From positions 1-39,830 of the forward strand of contig JAECRA010000016.1 in NCBI GenBank assembly GCA_015999985.1: a stretch of 39,830 bases of DNA. Direction: 5' to 3'. Below, piece by piece: positions 1 through 7,971 of this stretch. This DNA comes from Comamonadaceae bacterium. GTDB lineage: Bacteria > Pseudomonadota > Gammaproteobacteria > Burkholderiales > Burkholderiaceae_C. The position numbers were made by a program, and so were the translations under genes. The notes beneath the pieces are model-generated. The model searched no databases, was not told the origin of the DNA, and saw only the letters and a program-made list of their open reading frames with translations. Positions within the stretch are counted from its first letter, which is position 1. Each line of letters begins with the position of its first letter.

Positions 1-496
1 GTAGTACCGCGATGGACCGTTTTCTCGCGTGTTGCAGCCGACGTTCCTTCTGCCGGGGGCGCCTAGCCGCGCAGCCTCCTGGATCGCTTTACCGTGGAAG
101 GCACCGTGAGTGCTTTCCAGACTACCCTGGTCTCGAATATGACCAACCATGCATCCCGGCCTCGCTCGTCGGTAATAAATTTGTTTTCACCTTCTTCTCC
201 GTAGGTGCAGCATGCCGACGCGTCGTAATATGTGCCAGCACGGGGTGTTTCACAGATCGCCGCGTCCTGGTAGACGCAACATCAATGCGTTGGCACGGCA
301 TGTTGTTCAATTGAACATAATGTTGCAATTCGTTAATAAAGTGCTACCATGCAATTACTTATTAAAACTAAGTGTTTCACCTGAGGCCTATTTCAGAATA
401 CTCATAGTTAGCAGGCGGCTATTCATACTGTGGGGGCAAGTTCAGTCCATGTCTTTGTATCAAAGGCCATGAGACTTGATCGTCTAGGAATTTTTC
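1..496. other. Intergenic region, no convincing gene
   Basis: No convincing gene is seen here. Frame 1 around positions 82-115 reads DRFTVEGTVSAFQ, which resembles a beta-rich exported-domain segment, but the frame has a stop at 64-66 and no good start, so at most it is a decayed fragment. From about 300 the sequence becomes A+T-rich. It holds a perfect 14-bp palindrome TGTTCAATTGAACA at 304-317, a plausible operator for the exported-protein gene that begins near 497. Confidence 0.4.
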
Positions 497-1801
497 ATGC
501 CTCTCTGCCCACAGCCTGCGCCCCAAGTGCACGCTTCTTGCGTCACTTTTACTTACTCGAGCGTTTCTCCCCTACTGATCTACACCTCGCCCATCAAGCG
601 CAACCGCGGGATCGTGCTGGGCGTTTGCCTGTCGGCGGCGATGCTCATGGCGGGCTCCGCATTCGCGGCCGTTGCACCAAGCCTCGCTACCGCTGACGCG
701 TTTGCCGTCCTGGGCGCTAGCACTGTCACGAACACAGGGCCTACCTTCGTCACCGGGAATCTGGGCGTTTACCCCGGCAGTGCGGTCACTGGTTTTCCGC
801 CCGGAGTCTTGAACGGTACCTGGCATACCAACAATGCTGTGGCTAACCAGGCGCACTCAGACGCCGTGACGGCCTACACCCAACTAGCGGGTCAGTCCAT
901 CGACTTCAACCGGACGGGCGTGGATCTGGCGGGTCTGACTTTGTTACCTGGGGTTCACGGATTTGACTCCGGCGCGGCATTGACAGGCACGCTAACCCTG
1001 GACGGAGTCGACGACCCTGCGGCCGTGTTCGTGATCAGAGTGGCCGAAGCCCTCACGGTAGGCACTGGCTCCAATGTGGAGTTGGTTAGAGGCGCCCAAA
1101 GCTGCAATGTGTTTTGGCAAATTGGGAGTTCGGCCACGTTGCTTTCGAATGCTGCTTTGGTCGGGACGGTGGTCGCCAATGACAGCATTACGCTGGTGAC
1201 CGGCGCGAGCATCGCCGGGCGCGCACTGGCCTTGAACGCTGCGGTCACACTCGACAGCAACACTGTGCTCCGGTCGGCGTGTAACCCACTGCCCAGCACC
1301 CCGGTGCTGAGCCAGTCCTACTCCCCGTCTACCATTGTTCCAGGCGGCCAGACGGTGCTGACTTTGACGCTCGCCAACCCTGGCGACACAGACTCCGCCT
1401 TGACCCAGCCATTGGTCGTGACCTTACCTACGGGTGTCACCGTCGCGGGGACGCCTGATGTCACCACCACGTGCATCGGCAGTGCCGTGCCGTTGGCGGT
1501 GGCGGGTGGAAACAGTGTGACTCTGCCCGCGGGCCGCAGCATCCCTGCGGGTGGCAGCTGCACGGTCAGCGTGCGTATTACAGCGCCGTCGCAAGGTTCG
1601 TTCACCCTGATTCTTGTCCCTGGCCTGCTGGTGACCGATGGAGGAAGCAGCCTGGGAGATACCGGCGTCACTTTGAACGTAGTCTCCACTCCAGCCCTCG
1701 CTAGCATTCCTACGCTGTCAGAGTGGGGTCTGCTGATGCTGTCTTTGCTCGTGGCAGGTGGGGTCTGGCTGCGGCTCTTCCGTCAATCAGCAACTGCCTG
1801 A
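497..1801 (+). CDS. Exported ice-binding-like (DUF3494) protein with IPTL-CTERM sorting tail
   Basis: Predicted exported protein of 434 residues. A signal peptide with basic residues at about 34-37 (KRNR) and a hydrophobic stretch ending in AFA is near residues 38-57. The stretch before it is long for a signal peptide, so translation may start later, although no better ATG is visible. Residues about 62-265 match the ice-binding-like DUF3494 fold (LATADAFAVLGASTVTNTG, later GNLGVYPG and a DGVDDPAAVFVIR-type segment). Residues about 270-395 look like an immunoglobulin-like DUF11-type domain. Residues 404-434 begin IPTLSEWGLLML and continue as a hydrophobic helix with a terminal Arg, an IPTL-CTERM tail of the IPTLxxWG type, known to be a substrate of exosortase H. 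Members of the DUF3494 family are ice-binding or adhesive; the role here is unknown. No exosortase gene is in the window. Confidence 0.85.
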   Translation: MPLCPQPAPQVHASCVTFTYSSVSPLLIYTSPIKRNRGIVLGVCLSAAMLMAGSAFAAVAPSLATADAFAVLGASTVTNTGPTFVTGNLGVYPGSAVTGFPPGVLNGTWHTNNAVANQAHSDAVTAYTQLAGQSIDFNRTGVDLAGLTLLPGVHGFDSGAALTGTLTLDGVDDPAAVFVIRVAEALTVGTGSNVELVRGAQSCNVFWQIGSSATLLSNAALVGTVVANDSITLVTGASIAGRALALNAAVTLDSNTVLRSACNPLPSTPVLSQSYSPSTIVPGGQTVLTLTLANPGDTDSALTQPLVVTLPTGVTVAGTPDVTTTCIGSAVPLAVAGGNSVTLPAGRSIPAGGSCTVSVRITAPSQGSFTLILVPGLLVTDGGSSLGDTGVTLNVVSTPALASIPTLSEWGLLMLSLLVAGGVWLRLFRQSATA

Positions 1802-1850
1802 TTTTTGAAGCATCAGGCTGCCTGATGAGCTGGCCGCCTAGTCAGGCAGT
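1793..1850. terminator. Nested inverted repeats at the end of the DUF3494 gene
   Basis: ACTGCCTGA (1793-1801) pairs with TCAGGCAGT (1842-1850). Inside it CATCAGG (1811-1817) pairs with CCTGATG (1821-1827) across a 3-nt loop. The structure straddles the stop codon. There is no T tract, so termination is possible but not certain. Confidence 0.4.
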
Positions 1851-1900
1851 GTGAATTCACGCCGCGAGACCGCAGCTACCAGGCCTCGAACACGCCTCAA

Positions 1901-2010
1901 CTATTCGCGGACATGGGCGTCGCGCACGATGCGTTCGTAGTTCGCCTGCTCAGTTTTAACGAAAGTACCGGATTGGGCAGCTGAACCGCTGCCGTCTTTA
2001 CTAATCCACC
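1901..2010 (-). pseudogene. Truncated 3' end of a Bug-family receptor gene
   Basis: Read on the minus strand, this stretch encodes a tail that includes FVKTEQANYERIVRDAHVRE followed by a stop. It matches the C-terminus of the intact Bug receptor at 6950-7930, which ends FVKNEQARYERIVRDANIRE. Similarity runs about 35 codons and then stops near 2010; no receptor sequence was seen further upstream. It is therefore a decayed or truncated paralogue. It has the same orientation as the intact gene and lies on the other side of the ankyrin genes. Confidence 0.75.
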
Positions 2011-2279
2011 CATTGGTGCCGTGGGAAATCTGAAGAGCAAATGCCGTAAAAGTTTGGCGCGATCAAGGTGTTTTGCAGCGACTTCAAATCGCTCAAACAC
2101 ACGCTTTCAGGTAGCAATACGGGCAGATATGACCGCAACGTTCGCCGTGAGTTTTTTTTCGAGGGAACGTTTTTGGGCTGAGCGTTACTTAGTTTAAGTG
2201 TCAAGTTTCTGGCCACCCCTCTGCGCAGGCGCAAGGGGGTCCTGAACCATCGAAGTACAACTTAAATTAAGCAAGCACC
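2011..2279. other. Spacer before the ankyrin tandem, including the duplicated leader
   Basis: No supportable gene is seen in 2011-2197. From 2198 to 2279 lies an 82-bp leader that recurs at 4871-4951 in front of the second ankyrin gene: it begins GTGTCAAGTTTCTGG and ends AATTAAGCAAGC(A/G)CC just before ATG. In this copy CCCCT-C-TGCGC-AG-GCGCA-AGGGG (about 2216-2239) can fold into a hairpin; in the second copy the inner stem is disrupted. No Shine-Dalgarno sequence precedes either ATG. Confidence 0.6.
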
Positions 2280-4823
2280 ATGCAAACTTCCAGCTCAAGC
2301 GTAACTACCTCGTCATATCCGAGTCCAGCGTCTAGTACTTATGAGTCTGGGGCGCCCAACACTGCGCCAGTCACCACTCCTAGCGGAGCGAGCATCCAGG
2401 TAGGAACAGGCACAGGCGGGCCTGCAAAGGATACGCAGTACCCCGACCACACAGAGCAGCACGCCGACACGACAACCATTGTCAAACGGGCAAAGCCCAA
2501 TTCTGAGTCAGTTGCACTCACATCGCATGGGATGACGGACAACTCCATGGTGTCGCTCCAGTCTGGCGGAGCAATTGCAAATGTCCAGGATCACAGTCAG
2601 CGCTTAAATGACTTCTTGACCGCATGCGCAACCGGCGACGTGAACCAGATCAGAGAATTGCTGGCCGGGCTGGCTGACGAGAAATCGAAGCGGGCATTGC
2701 TCTTCAAGAAGAGTAAGGACGGCAGTACGTTTCTAATGGTTGCGGCGAGCGGAGGACATGTGAACGCGGTGAAAGAGTTACTGGCCGCGTCGCCTTACAA
2801 AACGGAAAAAAACGAGTTCATCTTGCACAAGAACAAGCACGGCGTCAATGCTCTGATGCATGCAGCGACCGGAGGTCACTTGGAAACGATGAAGCAGCTA
2901 CTGGCCGGGTTAGCGCAGAGCCGGTCCATCCCCAAGATGCAGCCGGACGGCTGGACTTCTCTGATCATCCGGAGCGAAAGAGAAACGAAGCGAGCTGAAG
3001 AGACCGCGAAGCAGATTTTCATCTCCGAGAAGGATGAGCGAGGTAGGACTAGCCTGATGTATGCGGCGCAAGGGGCCTCTGCGAACCCCGTGCAGACGTT
3101 GCTGGCTTCGCTGCCTAACGAGCAAGCCAGGAAGACTTTGCTCTTGGAAAAGGATAACGACGGTGTGACGGCCCTGATGGTCGCGGCGCGTCGGGCCAGT
3201 GCGAACGTCGTGAAAGCATTACTGGCAGGGATGCCCAACGCACGAGATAGAGCAAAGCTCCTTTTCGAGGAGGATAAATTGGGCATGACTGCCTTGACGT
3301 TTGCAGCGCACCGCGCCGATGCAGACACCGTGGAGGCATTGCTGGCTGCGCTGCCCAACGAAGACGACAAGCAGAAGCTCCTCTCCCAGAAGAATAAAAA
3401 GGGCATGACTGCCCTGATGATTGCAACACCGCGGGGCATTGCAAACTTGACGAAGTTGCTGGGCGAGCCCGCTGGCAAGCAGTCGAATGCCGACCTGGCA
3501 AGAATGAGCGGCCCTGAGGCCTCTAGCCCATTGGGTGAGGTGTCAGGTTTAGCCGACGGTCCACTTTCCGCTTTGCCTTCCAAAGCGCCACGGCATCCGA
3601 TGCGGGTGAATGCTGGGCCGAGTCAGGCTAGGGCATCGTCGGCCGTTTTGCTCGCGCCCAATCCTACGCAACCGGCGCAACCGGAGCAACCGCTCCAATC
3701 CGGCATCATCCAGGCAGAGCGCACCATACAGCCCCAGCTGATTCAGGGTACCCAGGACTTCAGCGAAGAGCTCCACCGCGCTATACGCGAGGGCGATCTA
3801 CCCCACCTCGGTGAATTGCTCGGACCGCTCGGTGCAGAGGAGCGCGTTCAGGCCCTGCTCGCTAGAGACGCCGCCAGCTGCACGGCCTTGATGGTGGCGG
3901 CTCAAATAGGCGATGTGCACGTGATCGAAGCTTTATTAGCCAACCTCGAATCAGCTCATGTCAAGACCATCATGCTTGCGACGACACTGGCAAGTAGCAC
4001 GATGCGTACAACGCATGAGAGAGGGTTCCCTGGTGGCCATACGGCTCTGATGTTTGCTGCTGGAAAAAACCGCGCGAACGTGATTACCCTGCTATTGGAT
4101 AGGCTCGGCTCGTATAAAGACAGGGTTGAAATCATCTTCGCGAGCAATGGTTACGGCCAGACAGCGCTGCGGCATGCTGCTTCCCGCTCTCATATCGAGG
4201 CCATTGATGCGATGCTGGAAAGGCTCGATCAGGCCGATGTTGACGAGGCCATCTCCGGGCGAGCTCGTTACGGCATCACGGCCCTGACGTCTCCGGATGC
4301 AGCTGATGATGGGTCGGTGATCCTCCATCTAGTGAATAGGCTCAGTCCACGTAAGCGTGCGGACGCTATTGTCGCGAGGACGACCAATGGTGAATCCGCA
4401 TTAGCGATAGTTGCAAAAAAAGGCGATGTACGTCTGTTCTCGCAATTGCTCGAAATGCTCACCCCGGCGCAGATCGAAAAAGCCCTTCACGCGAATACAA
4501 GGCAATATGAGACGATAGTGATGCAGGTTGCCAAGCTAGGCCACGTGGACGTGCTCAGAGTGATCTTGGGCGCGCTGAATGAAACCAGCGCTAAAAATGC
4601 TGTCCTCCATTACAGGCATGACAACCATTCGGCTCTGAGCTTGGCTGCTGGCGCTAGTGAAAGCGCAGTCCGTGTCATCGTGGAGCGGTTCGGACCAGAG
4701 AACCAGCACCAGCTGATCCACACTCGGCTTCGGTCGCACAGAACTCTTTATGTCACCGTAAGTCAGCGGCAAAGTTGGACTGCATTGAAGGATTATTTTG
4801 ATGGAATTCTCTCGGGTCAGTGA
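2280..4823 (+). CDS. Ankyrin-repeat protein 1 (two arrays, 40-residue units)
   Basis: 847 residues with no signal peptide or membrane segment. Residues 1-107 form a Ser/Thr/Pro-rich, probably disordered N-terminal module, nearly the same as in the next gene. From about 108 to 390 runs an array of ankyrin-like units with a 40-residue period instead of the usual 33. Each unit has the core G-x-T-A-L-M-x-A-A, then V-x-x-L-L-A-x-L-P, then an inserted segment resembling R-x-x-L-L-x-E-K. One unit near residues 220-250 is degenerate. A Pro/Gln/Ser-rich linker (about 395-505) separates a second, more divergent array (about 505-835). Ankyrin arrays bind proteins; the partner here is unknown. A disordered Ser-rich N-terminus and lack of a Sec signal are compatible with type III or other effector secretion, but no secretion gene or PIP box was found. 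Confidence 0.88.
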   Translation: MQTSSSSVTTSSYPSPASSTYESGAPNTAPVTTPSGASIQVGTGTGGPAKDTQYPDHTEQHADTTTIVKRAKPNSESVALTSHGMTDNSMVSLQSGGAIANVQDHSQRLNDFLTACATGDVNQIRELLAGLADEKSKRALLFKKSKDGSTFLMVAASGGHVNAVKELLAASPYKTEKNEFILHKNKHGVNALMHAATGGHLETMKQLLAGLAQSRSIPKMQPDGWTSLIIRSERETKRAEETAKQIFISEKDERGRTSLMYAAQGASANPVQTLLASLPNEQARKTLLLEKDNDGVTALMVAARRASANVVKALLAGMPNARDRAKLLFEEDKLGMTALTFAAHRADADTVEALLAALPNEDDKQKLLSQKNKKGMTALMIATPRGIANLTKLLGEPAGKQSNADLARMSGPEASSPLGEVSGLADGPLSALPSKAPRHPMRVNAGPSQARASSAVLLAPNPTQPAQPEQPLQSGIIQAERTIQPQLIQGTQDFSEELHRAIREGDLPHLGELLGPLGAEERVQALLARDAASCTALMVAAQIGDVHVIEALLANLESAHVKTIMLATTLASSTMRTTHERGFPGGHTALMFAAGKNRANVITLLLDRLGSYKDRVEIIFASNGYGQTALRHAASRSHIEAIDAMLERLDQADVDEAISGRARYGITALTSPDAADDGSVILHLVNRLSPRKRADAIVARTTNGESALAIVAKKGDVRLFSQLLEMLTPAQIEKALHANTRQYETIVMQVAKLGHVDVLRVILGALNETSAKNAVLHYRHDNHSALSLAAGASESAVRVIVERFGPENQHQLIHTRLRSHRTLYVTVSQRQSWTALKDYFDGILSGQ

Positions 4824-4870
4824 TCATCATTTGCCCCTTCGGTGAGTGCAATCTCATTGGAAAAGCCGGG

Positions 4871-4951
4871 GTGTCAAGTTTCTGGGAACCCCTCGGCCCA
4901 GGCGCAAGGGGGCTCGAACCATCGCAGTACATCTTCAATTAAGCAAGCGCC
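4871..4951 (+). repeat. Second copy of the ankyrin-gene leader
   Basis: Near-identical to 2198-2279 (GTGTCAAGTTTCTGG at its left, AATTAAGCAAGCGCC at its right). The 5' boundary of similarity is sharp at GTGTCAAG in both copies. This shows that the duplication unit included the upstream regulatory region, so both ankyrin genes are probably expressed under the same control. Confidence 0.8.
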
Positions 4952-6931
4952 ATGCAACCTTCTAGCTCAAGCGTAACTACCTCGTCATTTTCGAGTTCAG
5001 CGTCTAGCACTTCCGCGTCTGGAGTGTTCAACACTGCGCCAGTCACCACTCCTAACGGAGCGAGCGTCCAAGTCGGAAATGGCGAAGGCGCGCCTGCTAA
5101 GGATATGCGCTTCCCCGACCACTCAGAGCAGCTCGCCGTCACGACAACCATTGTCAAACGGGCAAAGCCCAATTCTGAGTCAGTTGCACTTACATCGCAT
5201 GGAATGACGGACAACTCGATGGTGTCGCTCCAGGCTGGCGGAGCAATTCCCAATGTCCGGGATCACAGTCAGCGCGTCAATGACTTCTTCACCGCATGCC
5301 GAACGGGTAACGTGAACCAGATCAAGGTATTGTTGGGTGAGTTGCCTGAAGGAGAGCAAAAGACTAGTTTCATCGTACAGAAAAATCCGTACGGCGAGAC
5401 CGCTTTGATGTACGCGGCCAACCAGGGCCATATAGACATCATGGAAGAGTTGTTGGCTGCGCTGCCTAACGATCAACACAGGAAAGATTTCATCTTAGAG
5501 AAAAATTTCATGGGCGGGACTGCTCTGATATTTGCAGCGGACACTAACACTGGGAGCACAGTTGAGAAGTTGTTGGCTGGGCTGCCTGACGATCAACACA
5601 GGAAAGATTTCATCTTGGAGAAAAATCTCTTGGGCCAGACTGCTCTGATGCATGCAGCGCGCTGGAACAGTGCGAGCACAGTAGAGAAGTTGTTGGCTGG
5701 ACTGCCTCCAGGTCTTGTCAGGGAAAAGCACATCATCGAGAAAGATGGCAGTAGAGTAAATGCCCTGATGCATGCAGCGCACTCAGATGGTGCTAGCACC
5801 ATTGAAAAGTTGTTGGCTGGGCTGGCTACAGATGAAAACAGGAAGAACCTCATCTTTGAGAAGGATGTTGATGGGGGGAATGTCATGATGTACGCGGCGC
5901 GCTTTGCCAGTTGGCAGACCGTTAAGTACTTGCTGGAGTCGCTGTCTGATGCGAAAGACAGAGAGGAGCTCCTCCGAGAGACAGACAATGCTGGCCAGAG
6001 TGCCCAGTGGTGGGCAGAGCGTTCGCGCCATGTGAACGTGCGGGGTCTGCTGTACGTAACCCCGAACGATGAGGCTCGGGCTCTCTGGAAAGTTTTCGTA
6101 GACCTCCGAAATGTGGTCAATTCATATCAACCAGACCTTATCAAAGAAGAGCAAATCAGAACATTGGTGAATCGGCTTACTCCAGCGGAGCGTGCTCAGG
6201 CCCTACTCGCTAGAGACGAACGCGACGTAACGACCTTCATGGTCGCGGTTCAAGAGAGCAGCCTGAGTGTGATAAAGGCGTTGCTAGACAGCCTTGCACC
6301 AGAGCACGTTGATACGGTCATACTTGCAACTTCGAAGTCTCTCAACACGGCCCTGACGTTAAGTGCAGATGAGCGACTTGACGTGTTATTCATGCTTTTG
6401 GAAAAGCTCAGCCCAGGTGAGATTGCGAATGCTATTGTCGAGAAGACTACGGCAGATGACAGTGTACTCACGCTAGTTGCTAGAAAAGGCCATATCAATC
6501 CGTTCTCAAGATTGTGCAAGCTGCTTAGCGCGCAGGAGAGAGAGAAAGCCCTCTTCGAGCAGAACACTGCCGGAAGAAGGTTGATAACGGAGGTCGCCGA
6601 ATGGGGCTATGTGCACATGCTCACAGAGATCTTGCGCGAACTGAGGCAAGACTTAGCTAAAGCGGCGCTCGTCCAGCCCAGGCATGACGGCATGTCAGTC
6701 CTGCACGGGGCCGCTTTCAGTGGAGCAGCTGTCATCAGGTCGATCTTGAATCTATTCAGTCCAAAGGACCAACTGGAGCTGATCATCACCAGGGATTGGC
6801 AGGGCCGGACCTTTTATGAAGTCGCACATGAATATCCCAAAGGTCCGAGGCCCGATCTAGATTGGATCGCGGTCAAAAAGGATCTTGATCAACTTGTTCG
6901 GACCGGTGGGTATGACTTGAAGACTCGGTGA
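4952..6931 (+). CDS. Ankyrin-repeat protein 2, tandem paralogue of protein 1
   Basis: 659 residues. The N-terminal module (1-107) is largely identical to that of the upstream gene; the segment around residues 64-94 (TTTIVKRAKPNSESVALTSH and following) is invariant. At least five ankyrin-like units with an exact 40-residue (120-bp) period follow from about residue 108. Their insert segments are nearly identical (LPNDQHRKDFILEKN and LPDDQHRKDFILEKN), indicating recent unit duplication. The C-terminal half aligns with the second array of protein 1 (R-A-Q-A-L-L-A-R-D, later VARKGHINPFSRL versus VAKKGDVRLFSQL), but the Pro/Gln-rich linker of protein 1 is absent. No Sec signal or membrane segment. 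Function unknown; likely a protein-binding or effector protein as for its twin. Confidence 0.88.
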   Translation: MQPSSSSVTTSSFSSSASSTSASGVFNTAPVTTPNGASVQVGNGEGAPAKDMRFPDHSEQLAVTTTIVKRAKPNSESVALTSHGMTDNSMVSLQAGGAIPNVRDHSQRVNDFFTACRTGNVNQIKVLLGELPEGEQKTSFIVQKNPYGETALMYAANQGHIDIMEELLAALPNDQHRKDFILEKNFMGGTALIFAADTNTGSTVEKLLAGLPDDQHRKDFILEKNLLGQTALMHAARWNSASTVEKLLAGLPPGLVREKHIIEKDGSRVNALMHAAHSDGASTIEKLLAGLATDENRKNLIFEKDVDGGNVMMYAARFASWQTVKYLLESLSDAKDREELLRETDNAGQSAQWWAERSRHVNVRGLLYVTPNDEARALWKVFVDLRNVVNSYQPDLIKEEQIRTLVNRLTPAERAQALLARDERDVTTFMVAVQESSLSVIKALLDSLAPEHVDTVILATSKSLNTALTLSADERLDVLFMLLEKLSPGEIANAIVEKTTADDSVLTLVARKGHINPFSRLCKLLSAQEREKALFEQNTAGRRLITEVAEWGYVHMLTEILRELRQDLAKAALVQPRHDGMSVLHGAAFSGAAVIRSILNLFSPKDQLELIITRDWQGRTFYEVAHEYPKGPRPDLDWIAVKKDLDQLVRTGGYDLKTR

Positions 6932-6949
6932 GGGCCATCTATCCGCTAT

Positions 6950-7930
6950 CTACTCGCGGATGTTGGCGTCGCGCACGATGCGTTCGTAGCGAGCTTGTTC
7001 GTTTTTAACGAAGGCGCCAAATTGAGCGGCCGTGCCGCTGCCCGGCACGATAGCGAGTTCAGCGAACTTGGCGCGCACTTCAGGCAGCTGCATCACCTTG
7101 TTCATCTCCTGGTTGAGTTTTTCAACCACGGCGGGCGCAGTCTTGGCCGGTGCAAAAACACCTATCCAGGAATTGATTGAAAGATCCTTGAACCCAGGCA
7201 GTTCGGTGATCGAAGGCACGTCCGGCAGCGCGGCAAGTCTGCGGCCGTCGGTCACCACCAGGCCCTTGGCTTTCTTGCTCGTAATCTGAGGAATAGCCGA
7301 GCCAGAAGGCAAGATGGCCATGTCCACCTGGTTTCCGATCAAATCGGTAATGGCCTGCGCGCCTCCACGATACGGCACGTGCAACAGCTTGATGCCTGCC
7401 TGCTGTTGATAACGCTCCATGGCCAGGTGCAGTATGGTGCCGATGCCGGAGGTGGCATACGTCAGCTTGCCTGGCTCAGCTTTGGCCTGTGCGATCACAT
7501 CCTTGAACGAATTGGCAGCCAAACCTGGCCGACCCAAGATGACCAGAGGCTGTATGGCCAACATGCCCACGGGGGCGAAGTCGCGCTGGGTGTCGTACTT
7601 CACCGCATCTGGGTTCACGAACTGTGCGATAGCTGCGGGGCTGTCGACGGCCATGAGAATGGTGTAGCCGTCGGGGTTGGCTTTGGCAGCTTTTTGAGTG
7701 CCAATAGCGCCCCCTCCTCCGCCTACGTTATCCACCACAACGGACTGGCCTATCTGTTCACCCAGCTTCTGTGCAAAAAGGCGGGCGATGCCATCGGTCG
7801 CGCCACCCGCTGTAAACGGCACGATCAAGGTTATGGGCTTGGCAGTCGGCCATGCAGGTTGAGCGTGGGCGGTGCCCGCGCAGGCCACAACGGCTGCGGC
7901 CAAAATGGTGCGGCGAAGAATGTCAGTCAT
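6950..7930 (-). CDS. Bug/TTT-family periplasmic substrate-binding protein
   Basis: Periplasmic receptor of the Bug (TctC-like) family, normally the binding protein of tripartite tricarboxylate transporters. The ATG at 7930 (MTDILRRTILAAAVV) is chosen because GGAG stands just upstream and it places a signal peptide ending in AHA at the start; it gives 326 residues, the usual family length. Family hallmarks are W-P-x-K-P-I-T-L-I-V-P-F near the mature N-terminus, GGATDGIAR, the V-V-D-N-V-G-G-G-G-G-A-I-G segment, H-V-P-Y-R-G-G-A-Q-A and D-V-P-S-I-T-E-L. No tctA/tctB membrane genes are nearby, so it is an orphan receptor. It lies 41 bp after the deaminase gene and is probably cotranscribed with it. 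Its ligand cannot be read from the sequence. Confidence 0.9.
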   Translation of the reverse strand: MTDILRRTILAAAVVACAGTAHAQPAWPTAKPITLIVPFTAGGATDGIARLFAQKLGEQIGQSVVVDNVGGGGGAIGTQKAAKANPDGYTILMAVDSPAAIAQFVNPDAVKYDTQRDFAPVGMLAIQPLVILGRPGLAANSFKDVIAQAKAEPGKLTYATSGIGTILHLAMERYQQQAGIKLLHVPYRGGAQAITDLIGNQVDMAILPSGSAIPQITSKKAKGLVVTDGRRLAALPDVPSITELPGFKDLSINSWIGVFAPAKTAPAVVEKLNQEMNKVMQLPEVRAKFAELAIVPGSGTAAQFGAFVKNEQARYERIVRDANIRE

Positions 7931-7971
7931 GAGAAGGCTCCGAAAAGAAATTGGGCACAAGCAAAATGGCA

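Noticed and set aside
12..314. 100-codon open frame at the left edge
   Set aside because: Cys/Arg-rich, no ribosome site, no recognisable domain; more likely decayed or non-coding sequence.
2141..2162. TTCGC...TTCGA pair upstream of ankyrin gene 1, resembling a PIP/hrpII box
   Set aside because: The spacing is 12 bases, not the 15-16 needed, and no such pair exists at the second copy of the leader. A type III regulon link is not supported.
2001..2234. 77-codon minus-strand frame upstream of ankyrin gene 1
   Set aside because: Part of it overlaps the Bug remnant in a different frame and the rest has no recognisable motif. A transposase tail was considered but nothing supports it.
2876..3583. 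235-codon minus-strand frame with periodic sequence
   Set aside because: Its periodicity is only the antisense of the 120-bp ankyrin repeats.
5350..5990. 120-bp direct repeats considered as a CRISPR or satellite array
   Set aside because: They are in frame, code for ankyrin units and vary at third positions; no unique spacers are present.
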